Source: Polynucleobacter sp. AP-Kaivos-20-H2
Lineage (GTDB): Bacteria; Pseudomonadota; Gammaproteobacteria; Burkholderiales; Burkholderiaceae
Assembly: GCF_018882215.1 (NCBI RefSeq)
Contig: NZ_JACVOX010000004.1
Location: forward strand, 118,060-182,059
Direction of reading: 5' to 3'
DNA length: 64,000 bases
The translations under genes were made by a program, and so were the position numbers. This document shows, piece by piece, positions 36,126 through 43,660 of this stretch. How positions within the stretch are numbered: position 1 is the stretch's first letter; the number at the start of each line of letters is the position of its first letter. The notes below the pieces were generated by a model. It was not told the DNA's origin and ran no database searches. It saw nothing but the letters and a program-made list of their open reading frames with translations.

Positions 36126-36770
36126 TTGATTCAATTTCTTGAAACCCTAAAAAAACAGCGCTGGGATGATCATCGCTACTATCACCATAGCCGCATCAAT
36201 CAATCGCTACACTTTGTCAGTGCTTTAAGTTTTTTAACCGCCTACTTTTTATTATTTACCGATCCTATTGCAGCTTCATTGCTAGCTTGGTTGGTTGCAA
36301 TGACCACTCGTCAAAGCGGCCATTTCTTTTTTGAGCCAAAAGGATATGACGAGGTTAATAAAGCCACCCATGAGTACAAGGAAGAAATCAAAGTAGGCTA
36401 CAACCTCAATAGAAAAATTGTTCTTTTATCCATCTGGGCAGCGATCCCAGTATTGGTGTATTTCAATCCTGTATTCTTGCAAAAATTTATCGCTTTTAAT
36501 ACCTTCACAAATACCGAAGGTTTTATTCGACAAACCGGCCTCTTATGGCTCTGGCTTGGTGTTGGTGGCGTGCTTTTCCGCACTTTCCACCTCTTTTTCA
36601 TTCATGACGTTGAGGCTGCCTTGGCATGGATGACAAAAATTATCACTGATCCATTCCATGATGCAAAAATTTATGCGACGGCACCCTTGTATTTATTGCG
36701 CGGACAACTCATCGACCCTATGAACCACCTTGAACTCAACGAAGAAAACTTGGGCTCAATCAACTCCTAA
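36126..36770 (+). CDS. Mpo1-like (DUF962-type) membrane protein
   Basis: A 214-residue membrane protein. The start is taken as TTG at 36126 because AGAGGA lies seven bases before it; a TTG at 36048 gives a longer, non-conserved leader. DDHRYYHHSRINQSLHF supplies clustered His, and RQSGHFFFEPKGYDEVNKATHE a second set, resembling the His motifs of yeast Mpo1, an Fe(II) dioxygenase of 2-hydroxy fatty acids. Three or four hydrophobic helices follow. Assignment is by motif resemblance. Its 3' end overlaps the convergent aminotransferase gene by 15 bases. Confidence 0.62.
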   Translation: MIQFLETLKKQRWDDHRYYHHSRINQSLHFVSALSFLTAYFLLFTDPIAASLLAWLVAMTTRQSGHFFFEPKGYDEVNKATHEYKEEIKVGYNLNRKIVLLSIWAAIPVLVYFNPVFLQKFIAFNTFTNTEGFIRQTGLLWLWLGVGGVLFRTFHLFFIHDVEAALAWMTKIITDPFHDAKIYATAPLYLLRGQLIDPMNHLELNEENLGSINS

Positions 36771-38438
36771 TGCAGATACATGTCGGATAGTATTTTTTCT
36801 AAATAGCATTTCTTTAATAATTTGACGCTTAATTGCTTTATTGCTTAGCCCATTTCCATTCCACCACCAAGCATCCTGCTTCATGGATTGGGCTGCGGCA
36901 ATAAAGCGCTCTAGAACGGCTAGCATGTCTGCATCGCTATAGTTCAGACTGAAAATAAATCTTCCCGTTCCAATCCAACTTAGTGCTAGGCCTTGCTCTT
37001 TTAAGTAGTACTGAAACATCCAGTTGTAGCGACTTGGCTCCGTGAAATAGACGGTCCAAATACTAGACATATTCGCAACCCTTACTGGCAAATCCAATGA
37101 AATTAATTTTTCATTAAAGAGATTAGCGCGACGATTCCAAACTTCATCCAAATCTTCATACATTTTTTTGATAGCTGGAGTTTCAAGTTGCTCTAGGAAT
37201 ACTTGCATGGCACCCATCACATATGGATGTGAGTTAAAGGTTCCTCTAGCAAAACAAATGTCGGCTGGCTTTTCTTCCCTAAACCGCTTCATTAAATCAC
37301 TTCGTCCGCACACTACACCAATCGGCAATCCACCACCTAAGGTTTTACCGTAAGTCACCATATCAGCCCGTACGCCAAAATATTCTTGAGCGCCGCCCTG
37401 AGCCAAACGAAATCCTACAAATACCTCATCAAAAATGAGAACAATTCCATTCTTTGTGCAAACTTCCCTTAATTCTTGGAGCCATTTGGTATAGGCAGCG
37501 CGATCATAATGTGCAGTACGCGAGCTATCTAATAGAGATGAATCGCCAGGCGCCCCTTTATTTGGATGCATAGCCTGCAGTGGATTCACTAATACGCAGG
37601 CAATATTTTTTCGATTACGCAGCACCCGCAGGGTATCTTGATCCATCTCCTTCAGTGTGTAGGTTTCCCTAGGAGGGAGTGGATTGCCTATGCCAGGCTG
37701 AACATCTTCCCACCAACCGTGATAGGCGCCATTAAAACGCACCACATGGCTACGCTTTGTATGGTAACGAGCCAAGCGCACCGCCTGCATTACAGCCTCT
37801 GTGCCAGACATATGAAAGGATATTTCATCCAATCCCGAAATGGCTGTCAAACGCTTTACATTGTCCGCAACAATGGGGTTATAAAACCCCAAAACAGGCC
37901 CCAGCTCAGAAACACGTTTAGCCCCTTCTTCAATGGCCTTTTTATAAAAGTCATATCCGAGAACATTGACACCATATGACCCAGTTAAGTCATAAAAGAT
38001 ATTGCCATCCAAATCAGTCAAGGTAACCCCGGATGAGGACTGCATAAAGCTACCGGATTTCAAATGCTCGCTAACAAAAGGGCTAAATTGAAAGGGTGCT
38101 CGATACCTACCTGTAAATTGCAGATCTGATATATTTTTGGACGCTTGATTTGTCAGGGCAACTGATTTTGCAAAACGCTCCTGATAGATATGCGATAGGC
38201 GCATAAAACCAGCTTCCCTTAAGGAGGCGATCTTGTCTGGCGCACCATCGACTTTAAAAAAAGAGTCTCGATTAAAGGAGTAAAAAGGAATTAAACGGGC
38301 TACCCTCTTAGCCATGCGTGAGTGGCCAGCTAAAGATGGATGTTTTGCCTTAGATAGCTGCAATCTCGTATAGACCTTCCGAACAATCCACACCCCAAAC
38401 CCTGCTCCGAATATACTTAATGCAATCCAACTATTCAT
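36756..38438 (-). CDS. Membrane-anchored class III aminotransferase (GSA-aminomutase-like)
   Basis: A 560-residue protein: an N-terminal membrane helix (residues 3-19), about 110 basic residues, then a full fold-type I class III PLP domain. MSGTEAVMQAVRLARYHTKR, FNGAYHGWWEDV, LIFDEVFVGFRL (PLP Asp) and TYGKTLGGGLPIG (Schiff-base Lys) are intact. Normal glutamate-1-semialdehyde aminomutase is about 430 residues and soluble, so this is a different, membrane-bound enzyme. With the neighbouring lipid genes it may aminate a lipid carbonyl, which is inference. Confidence 0.82.
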   Translation of the reverse strand: MNSWIALSIFGAGFGVWIVRKVYTRLQLSKAKHPSLAGHSRMAKRVARLIPFYSFNRDSFFKVDGAPDKIASLREAGFMRLSHIYQERFAKSVALTNQASKNISDLQFTGRYRAPFQFSPFVSEHLKSGSFMQSSSGVTLTDLDGNIFYDLTGSYGVNVLGYDFYKKAIEEGAKRVSELGPVLGFYNPIVADNVKRLTAISGLDEISFHMSGTEAVMQAVRLARYHTKRSHVVRFNGAYHGWWEDVQPGIGNPLPPRETYTLKEMDQDTLRVLRNRKNIACVLVNPLQAMHPNKGAPGDSSLLDSSRTAHYDRAAYTKWLQELREVCTKNGIVLIFDEVFVGFRLAQGGAQEYFGVRADMVTYGKTLGGGLPIGVVCGRSDLMKRFREEKPADICFARGTFNSHPYVMGAMQVFLEQLETPAIKKMYEDLDEVWNRRANLFNEKLISLDLPVRVANMSSIWTVYFTEPSRYNWMFQYYLKEQGLALSWIGTGRFIFSLNYSDADMLAVLERFIAAAQSMKQDAWWWNGNGLSNKAIKRQIIKEMLFRKNTIRHVSALGVD

Positions 38439-38481
38439 AAATACTCCAATTGTTCTTTCTTGACACTTTTACTTCATTTGT

Positions 38482-38499
38482 TTGACAAAATTATGTCAA
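38482..38499. promoter_or_regulatory. TTGACA-N6-TGTCAA palindrome over the psd start
   Basis: A perfect 6-bp inverted repeat (TTGACA aaatta TGTCAA) spans the start region of the psd-like gene, between it and the divergent aminotransferase. Another TTGACA lies at 38460. It matches the TGACA/TGTCA elements in the other two divergent regions of the cluster. Confidence 0.5.
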
Positions 38500-39380
38500 T
38501 GAAAAAGACCATCCAAAGCATTCTGTCCCAAGAAGACCTCAATTTTCTTCTGACTAATCGTATTCCCCGCAATACGCTGACTCGCTTTATTGGCTGGTTT
38601 AGTCAAATTGAAAACCCACTTATTGCTTATATCTCCATACAGGCTTGGAAATTCTTTTCTGCACTTGATCTATCTGAGGCCAAGAGTCAGCACTTTAAAA
38701 GTATGCACGCCTGCTTTACGCGTGAACTTAAGCCCAATGCAAGACCAATCAATCAAGACTTCAATAATCTAGTGAGCCCGTGCGATGCCCTGATAGGAGC
38801 ATTCGGGAAAGTCAGCGACGGAAAAGTTTTTCAAGCTAAAGGCTTTCCTTACGCCTTAGAAGACCTGATACCCAACAAGAGATTGGCCAAGAGTTATGAG
38901 GGCTGTGAATATGTAACCTTGCGACTCACTTCAAGTATGTACCACCGCTTTCATGCTCCAACGGCAATGCGAATCAGAAAAATCACTTATATCTCTGGTG
39001 ATACCTGGAATGTCAACCCAATTGCACTAAAGCGAGTTGAACGACTCTTTTGCAAGAACGAAAGAGCCGTAATTGAATGTGAAGTAGACCATCCAGATAA
39101 GGGAATTGAAAACACAACTCTGACGCTGGTGCCTGTCGCAGCCATTCTGGTTGCAAGCATTCGCATGCACTGCATTAATCTACTTTTACATCTTCGTTAC
39201 AAAGGCCCTAATGAGATTGACTGCGATTTTGCTGTCGCTCGCGGTGAAGAATTAGGCTGGTTTCAGCACGGCTCAACCATTATTGTTTTCGCCCCTAAAA
39301 ATTATTGCTTGCTACCAAACTTAAATCTGGGTGATCACATTCGTATGGGTGCAGCTTTATTTGAATACTCGCAAGATTAA
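38493..39380 (+). CDS. psd: Phosphatidylserine decarboxylase family protein
   Basis: A 295-residue PSD proenzyme (start ATG at 38493, or 38499; an upstream TTG at 38460 is less likely). FKSMHACFTRELKPNARPI and LVSPCDALIGAFGKV are conserved. YHRFHAPTAMRI carries the catalytic His, and WFQHGSTIIVFAP the self-cleavage GST site (canonical LGST has His here). It forms phosphatidylethanolamine, or a related amine lipid, after pyruvoyl formation. Being beside LplT, GDPD and a membrane aminotransferase, it may be a specialised rather than the housekeeping copy. Confidence 0.85.
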   Translation: MSMKKTIQSILSQEDLNFLLTNRIPRNTLTRFIGWFSQIENPLIAYISIQAWKFFSALDLSEAKSQHFKSMHACFTRELKPNARPINQDFNNLVSPCDALIGAFGKVSDGKVFQAKGFPYALEDLIPNKRLAKSYEGCEYVTLRLTSSMYHRFHAPTAMRIRKITYISGDTWNVNPIALKRVERLFCKNERAVIECEVDHPDKGIENTTLTLVPVAAILVASIRMHCINLLLHLRYKGPNEIDCDFAVARGEELGWFQHGSTIIVFAPKNYCLLPNLNLGDHIRMGAALFEYSQD

Positions 39381-39384
39381 TAAG

Positions 39385-39993
39385 CTATTTACAGGCCAAA
39401 CTCAGAGTATCGCGGCTGCGCTCCATCCCCTCAGCCATCATTTCGAAACCCTTCCGAATATTATTTCTCATAAAATATTCTATGATCACATTCGGAATTA
39501 CAGAATCTGGCTCCATGATGCTGGTATATCTCACTAGCACACCCTTTTCATTGTTATGTAGTCGCCATGTCCCAGAATAGGCTTTGTTATCGCCCTTAAT
39601 CTGTATAAAATTTAGACCCTGATTTGGTAGCTCCGTAAACTCCACTTCATAACGCAGTTGAATAGGGAATAATAAAACCCGCTCCTCAATGGACCTTTCT
39701 ACAGTAACCTTATTACCATTCCTTCTGCGTACCTTAGACTCAACAATTCCTGGAGTCGTTTTTACGTCCTCATAATCTGTCAAAAAAGTATATGCCTCAC
39801 ACTGGCTAACTGGCGCTATGTAGCTAGCCTGCACCTTAAAAGCCGCTCCTACTTTTTCTACAAATACCTGCAAATCATAGGGAGTGGGCTCGGAGCTTGC
39901 ATAACAAGATTGACCAGCCATTAACAAGCATAAAAGAAGCGCTCGCTTCAGAAAAGAACTACCTGGTCTGGATAATGCATTGGTAATACTCAA
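39385..39993 (-). CDS. Exported SRPBCC/START-like protein
   Basis: A 202-residue protein with a signal peptide (hydrophobic residues 17-32, cleavage near CYASSE). The mature part is a START/SRPBCC helix-grip fold as in polyketide cyclase-type proteins (AYTFLTDYEDVKTTPGIVESKV, later GTWRLHNNEKGVLVRYTSIMEP). Such folds bind a lipid or other hydrophobic ligand in the periplasm. It is convergent with psd and overlaps the upstream 80-residue gene by four bases. Confidence 0.8.
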   Translation of the reverse strand: MSITNALSRPGSSFLKRALLLCLLMAGQSCYASSEPTPYDLQVFVEKVGAAFKVQASYIAPVSQCEAYTFLTDYEDVKTTPGIVESKVRRRNGNKVTVERSIEERVLLFPIQLRYEVEFTELPNQGLNFIQIKGDNKAYSGTWRLHNNEKGVLVRYTSIMEPDSVIPNVIIEYFMRNNIRKGFEMMAEGMERSRDTLSLACK

Positions 39994-40232
39994 TATTCTT
40001 CCTCAATATTGAGATCTAAAAATATAAGTGCCTCTGCATCGGCCAGCTCTGCGCACTCTACCCCATTCATTTGATCATCAAAAGAGAGTTGAGCAAAACG
40101 TTCAGCCGCTATGAAATTATTCTTCTGGTAATTATCTAAAGCCAACAATTGATTCCATGCTGCTTTTTGAAAATGCTCTGCAGCCATTCTTCTTAAATTA
40201 ATAACCTTGTCATTTGAATTTTGATCTAGCAT
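39990..40232 (-). CDS. Small hypothetical protein (80 aa)
   Basis: An 80-residue acidic, helical protein (AAEHFQKAAWNQLLALDNYQ, ERFAQLSFDDQMNGVECAEL). I do not recognise a family. GAAGGAGAAAA precedes the start, and the ATGA overlap with the START-like gene supports a real, translationally coupled gene. The divergent region to its right holds four TATGACA/TGTCATA motifs. Confidence 0.7.
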   Translation of the reverse strand: MLDQNSNDKVINLRRMAAEHFQKAAWNQLLALDNYQKNNFIAAERFAQLSFDDQMNGVECAELADAEALIFLDLNIEEEY

Positions 40233-40283
40233 TTTTTCTCCTTCAATTAGGTATTGAACTTGAATAAGATGCTCTGCCTTTTA

Positions 40284-40412
40284 TATGACATTTAGATGAA
40301 TTTTTGCATTCACTTTTGTCATAATTGAGGCCTGTATATCAAACCTATATATGACAGTTTCACTATTTAAAATAATTAAAAAAATATTTAAGTGAGCGAT
40401 AGATTTGTCATA
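40284..40412. promoter_or_regulatory. Four TATGACA/TGTCATA elements in a gene-free gap
   Basis: The 302-base gap 40233-40534 contains TATGACA at 40284 and 40349, and TGTCATA at 40317 and 40406, in alternating orientation. The first two form a pair spaced as in 36015-36053. The rest of the gap is AT-rich, with no RNA gene that I can see. Confidence 0.5.
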
Positions 40413-40534
40413 TTTATTCATCAAGAATACATATTACTTATGGGAGATGAAGAGCAACTGCTCCTTTCCGGTCTCCTCAGCTTGCTCTAACAGCCCATAG
40501 GTAACCACTTCTAATTTATTTAGGGAGAGCATTG

Positions 40535-40714
40535 ATGACTACCTTTACTACCGAAGATCGCGAACTTGTTGAAAAAGAGCCTATTCCCTTTTATGGCTAC
40601 TGCTATTTAACTGACCCATCTCCCAAGGATACTAATTCTCTTTTGCATCCAGTGCTTAAGAAAATTAAAGTGGAATACAGGGTTGATGACAGCAGTGAGG
40701 ATTTAGAAGATTAG
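40535..40714 (+). CDS. Small acidic hypothetical protein (59 aa)
   Basis: A 59-residue protein from ATG at 40535 (a TTG precedes it in frame), with the ribosome site TAGGGAGAG. Sequence MTTFTTEDRELVEKEPIPFY is followed by a Tyr/Pro-rich stretch and a very acidic tail (DDSSEDLED). No family recognised. The strong ribosome site and position after the TATGACA array support it. Confidence 0.6.
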   Translation: MTTFTTEDRELVEKEPIPFYGYCYLTDPSPKDTNSLLHPVLKKIKVEYRVDDSSEDLED

Positions 40715-40717
40715 GCT

Positions 40718-40987
40718 TTAATGCGCTTTATTTTTCTTGCCTAATTTCTCAGGCTTGCCGTTGCCATACAAGCACCAGTATTGGATTTCGTCAATGAGGA
40801 CCTCAACATCTTTCATCTTGAGATTTCTAAAGTCTTCTAGCCCAATAGATCCAGTTTCTCTTAATTTCTCGATAGCGTCTTTTAATGCACTCATATTGCT
40901 GTCTTTTTTGTTGAATTGAGTGATTAATTCTAATTTTAGGCGTTTTATTATCGCCGATGGATATAGCTTTGATCTTATTTCGAGCAT
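40718..40987 (-). CDS. Small hypothetical protein
   Basis: Up to 89 residues; an internal start at 40894 (MSALKDAIEKLRETGSIGLE) gives a more protein-like 58-residue product with a helical body and a basic tail (GKPEKLGKKNK). Neither start has a clear ribosome site. No family recognised. It is convergent with the preceding small gene, three bases between stops. Confidence 0.45.
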   Translation of the reverse strand: MLEIRSKLYPSAIIKRLKLELITQFNKKDSNMSALKDAIEKLRETGSIGLEDFRNLKMKDVEVLIDEIQYWCLYGNGKPEKLGKKNKAH

Positions 40988-41145
40988 TTTGGCGTTTTAT
41001 GACCAAATGACTACAAATAATTCTTTTAGTCATGAACTTAAGCTCTTTTAATCTAAAAAGTTATTTTGCTGTCATGCAATATTCATCAATAAGGCACATA
41101 CTACCTAAGTAGTATCCCTAGTATTTTTAACCAAAGGAGCCTTAA

Positions 41146-41307
41146 ATGACACAATTATTGAGTCTCTTAAATCAAGTCTTTGGCAACCAGACCAAAAGCA
41201 ATGATTTAGAGCAGTACATCAATAGCCGCAACCCTAATAGCCATCAGCAGGTAGAGCAACTTACTCGTGACTACCTGTATCACTACACCAATTCTAGGGG
41301 GCTATAA
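41146..41307 (+). CDS. Small hypothetical protein (53 aa)
   Basis: A 53-residue protein, MTQLLSLLNQVFGNQTKSND onward, with strong ribosome site AAAGGAG seven bases before ATG. The middle (LEQYINSRNPNSHQQVEQL) is polar and helical. It resembles short uncharacterised proteins common in aquatic betaproteobacteria. It is followed three bases later by another micro-gene, forming a small operon. Confidence 0.62.
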   Translation: MTQLLSLLNQVFGNQTKSNDLEQYINSRNPNSHQQVEQLTRDYLYHYTNSRGL

Positions 41308-41310
41308 ATC

Positions 41311-41412
41311 ATGAAAAAACTAAAACGCCTGCTCATTAAAGCGGCTTTAGCTTGGGTTGAAGCTCGTAAAGCCTACGCCAGTCGCTATGTTAATCACCGC
41401 CTAGGTTCATGA
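41311..41412 (+). CDS. Very small basic protein (33 aa)
   Basis: A 33-residue product beginning MKKLKRLLIKAALAWVEARK, a strongly basic amphipathic helix that could lie on a membrane. It starts three bases after the stop of the 53-residue gene, so translation is probably coupled. No separate ribosome site other than AGGGGGC inside the preceding gene. Reality is likely but unproven. Confidence 0.5.
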   Translation: MKKLKRLLIKAALAWVEARKAYASRYVNHRLGS

Positions 41413-41435
41413 GCTTAAATTTAGGAAAACACTAA

Positions 41436-41633
41436 ATGAAGTTAACCGTCTTTCGTTACAAAGTCTGGGATCATCAAGATGATGATCATGTTCACGTTGC
41501 GCCTTACTATGCCATTCGAGAATATATCGAGCACCTAGAAGGCGCAACCGTGATTGAAGATGATCATTTGGAAGTAGATGAGTCTGATCTTGATGCACAC
41601 GGACGAATTGCTGTAAGAGACGAAGGACAGTGA
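41436..41633 (+). CDS. Small hypothetical protein (65 aa)
   Basis: A 65-residue acidic protein (MKLTVFRYKVWDHQDDDHVH, later LEGATVIEDDHLEVDESDL). The beta-strand start and His/Asp cluster (DDDHVHVAPYYA) could bind metal. No family recognised. It is the third gene of the small operon from 41146, ending at a palindromic terminator-like element. Confidence 0.58.
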   Translation: MKLTVFRYKVWDHQDDDHVHVAPYYAIREYIEHLEGATVIEDDHLEVDESDLDAHGRIAVRDEGQ

Positions 41634-41635
41634 GT

Positions 41636-41658
41636 AAGCGTCGCTTAAATTGACGCTT
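41636..41658. terminator. Palindromic element (AAGCGTC type), shared terminator
   Basis: AAGCGTC and GACGCTT arms flank GCTTAAATT, followed by TAATT. It separates the stops of the small operon and the convergent hydrolase gene. Related palindromes occur at 42809, 45662 and 57077. Confidence 0.6.
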
Positions 41659-42686
41659 TAATTCACCAGATCTTTAGGGCGAGTAATGGGCCTTAGACTC
41701 ATTTGCGAATGTATAAAATCACATACTAGATTGTCAAATGGTACCGGATGGCCTGCATTTAAAACCTCAAAGGTATTCAAGCGAGGGATAAACGCCTTGA
41801 TCTCCTGAACACGTTGCTCAGTGCATATCTTAGATTCCCCGCCATAGACCAATCCAACCTTGCCTTTAAAGCCCTCTAGTGCTTCATGAAAATTCATGCC
41901 CCACACATCGGCACGATATGAGAGGTCAAAATGCCCAGGAAGCTGTACATCAGCGATTGCTTTTACATCAACACTCAATTCTTTGGCAAGCTCTCGAACT
42001 TCTTTGAAGCCTAGCTCATTTTTCATAGACTTATAGAGGGTATACAAAGCAGTCCAATTCACCGTTAAAGCGATATCGTTTAGAACGATAGCGTTAATCT
42101 TTTTATCAAAAATCTTTGTCAGATACATTGCTAAGACTCCGCCCATACTGGTGCCCAGAATGGTGAGTCTTTGATGCGTCTTACCTCCAACCAATATAGC
42201 GCCTTGAATTAACTCGCTAACATCTGAGAGGTACAGGGACATCTTGTAGGCCCCATATTCATCAATATAGTCAGACTCGCCTCTGCCTGAAAAATCAACG
42301 CTAATGACTTTGTAATTTTCAAACTTTAAAAAATAATCATGAATTCCTAAAAAGGATCCCTTTGTCTCAAGTAAACCTGGCAGACATATTAAAATATTTT
42401 CTGCATTCACACCCCCAGAAACCGTATAAGCAATCTTCCGAGGATGCTGTTCATCTTGAATCTGAAAATATCGAGTCTCAGGTGCAATGTTAGCTAATAC
42501 TATAAGGGGCACAGTCGGCGGATTGTCCTCATGAGGCACAAACTGTATTACAGGCTCGTATTTAAAATCAGAAATCTGTTGGCTATCTTGAGCAACAGCA
42601 GTAATAGGATGTTTATTAGATGGCTGAATCCACTTAATGACTTCAGCTTTAGCCCCCATCAGCACATTGAAAATCTTTTTCTTCAT
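41658..42686 (-). CDS. Alpha/beta hydrolase
   Basis: A 342-residue alpha/beta hydrolase without a signal peptide. The oxyanion region is ILICLPGLLETKG, the nucleophile elbow is LGTSMGGVLA (Ser), and the catalytic His is in VLNAGHPVPFDN; an acid follows GLVYGGES. The N-terminal 75 residues precede the core and are of unknown role. The substrate is unknown; it could be an esterase or thioesterase. Confidence 0.85.
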   Translation of the reverse strand: MKKKIFNVLMGAKAEVIKWIQPSNKHPITAVAQDSQQISDFKYEPVIQFVPHEDNPPTVPLIVLANIAPETRYFQIQDEQHPRKIAYTVSGGVNAENILICLPGLLETKGSFLGIHDYFLKFENYKVISVDFSGRGESDYIDEYGAYKMSLYLSDVSELIQGAILVGGKTHQRLTILGTSMGGVLAMYLTKIFDKKINAIVLNDIALTVNWTALYTLYKSMKNELGFKEVRELAKELSVDVKAIADVQLPGHFDLSYRADVWGMNFHEALEGFKGKVGLVYGGESKICTEQRVQEIKAFIPRLNTFEVLNAGHPVPFDNLVCDFIHSQMSLRPITRPKDLVN

Positions 42687-42808
42687 TCAATAGTACCTAT
42701 TAGCAGTTATTGGGATTCATGGATCTCATCCTCTTGACTGTATAGAGTCTTGATGACAGAAATAATTAATATGCACCAGAATAGCAATCAAGCTAACTGA
42801 CCCTAGAT

Positions 42809-42831
42809 AAGCGTCGCTTAAATCGACGCTT
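42809..42831. repeat. Palindromic element (AAGCGTCG type)
   Basis: AAGCGTCG and CGACGCTT arms flank CTTAAAT, nearly identical to the element at 41636. It lies in the 334-base gap between the hydrolase gene and the broken porin gene, which also holds a TGTCG/CGACA palindrome near 42862 and the tRNA-Phe remnant at 42976. Confidence 0.6.
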
Positions 42832-42975
42832 GAGCACCACAGGGATGAGAAATTGGTTTGTCGTTTTAAACGACATTCCGAGTCAAGAGGAAATCTGGAA
42901 GACTTAGGGAAATGGTGCCAAACCGTGGCCAACACTAGAGATTCAATGGACCACTTCTAATGTTTTGAGAATTCT

Positions 42976-43012
42976 TGGTGGCCCGGGGCGGAATCGAACC
43001 AGGGCCGAGGAT
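42976..43012 (-). pseudogene. tRNA-Phe 3' remnant
   Basis: On the minus strand this reads ATCCTCGG, T-arm GGTTCGATTCCGCC and acceptor CCGGGCCACCA, the 3' end of a bacterial tRNA-Phe from the anticodon stem onward. The variable loop and 5' T-stem strand are changed (CCCTGG instead of GGCGG), and the 5' half is absent. It is a likely integration scar. Confidence 0.65.
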
Positions 43013-43020
43013 GTCTGATC

Positions 43021-43575
43021 CTAGAATCTCCAGCCCAAAGAGATGCCGTAAGCATTGATATTGACCTTATCGCTAGAGCCATCACTCCAGTAAACAGTCT
43101 TGTAGTTTTGTTGAGACACCTCAACCCTTGTAAATAGGTTTTTGGTCAACAAATACTCGGCGCCGATGCCGTAACTAGGCCCATTAATCCATTGATAGTA
43201 GCCAGGAGATGAATACTTAGATCAGGAGTAGCCAAGCTTGACATAGGCCATTAATTTTTCTGTAAATGCGTAACCCACTTTTCCGCCAGCTTCAATCGGA
43301 TTATGGGCATCTGGATCTGTGCCAGAAGTATCTGTGGTGCCTAAATCGTATGAACCATACACTCCAATCAACCATTGATCATTGATTGCCCTATAAGCAT
43401 CAGCGGTAATGCTAGGAACGCCGCTTCTACTGGTAGCTGAATCGCCCGGAGTAGATTTGTCTGTAATGGAATTTAATGAGTAATCAATTGACAAACCAAA
43501 ACCTTCAAAGTTTTGTGATTGAGCAAAGGCCGCTGGACTTAATAGCATCCATAGCAAGATTGCCATCTTTTTCAT
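43021..43575 (-). pseudogene. Outer-membrane barrel protein gene with one premature stop
   Basis: A 117-residue reading frame with signal peptide (AAFAQSQNFEGFGLSIDYSL) stops at TGA (43222-43224), but the same frame continues without further stops for 66 codons (e.g. YGIGAEYLLTKNLFTRVEVS) and ends SLGWRF, a proper barrel C-terminus. The whole 184-codon frame is a small OmpA/OmpW-size barrel. A single nonsense change is the simplest reading. It sits between a tRNA-Phe scar and an IS. Confidence 0.82.
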
Positions 43576-43625
43576 TGCTTCCCTTTATTTTAGTATTTGC
43601 TAGATTCTATCAACGGGGAAATGAA

Positions 43626-43647
43626 AAAACCACCCTAAGGTGGTTTT
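43626..43647 (-). terminator. Terminator of a displaced gene
   Basis: AAAACCACC and GGTGGTTTT form a 9-bp stem with a four-base loop; on the minus strand it is followed by TTCATTT. The gene it served must have lain to the right, where an IS481 element now begins at about 43661. Confidence 0.6.
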
Positions 43648-43660
43648 GGTTGTGCTACCC

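Noticed and set aside
42726..42935. Minus-strand 69-codon frame right of the alpha/beta hydrolase
   Set aside because: It crosses the palindrome at 42809, has no ribosome site, and its composition is not protein-like.
42976..43012. Functional tRNA-Phe gene
   Set aside because: No D-arm or anticodon loop can be built to its 5' side, and the T-stem is mismatched.
43222..43224. In-frame TGA of the broken porin read as selenocysteine
   Set aside because: Outer-membrane barrels of this type have no selenocysteine, and I see no stem-loop of the SECIS kind right after the TGA. A nonsense change is simpler.
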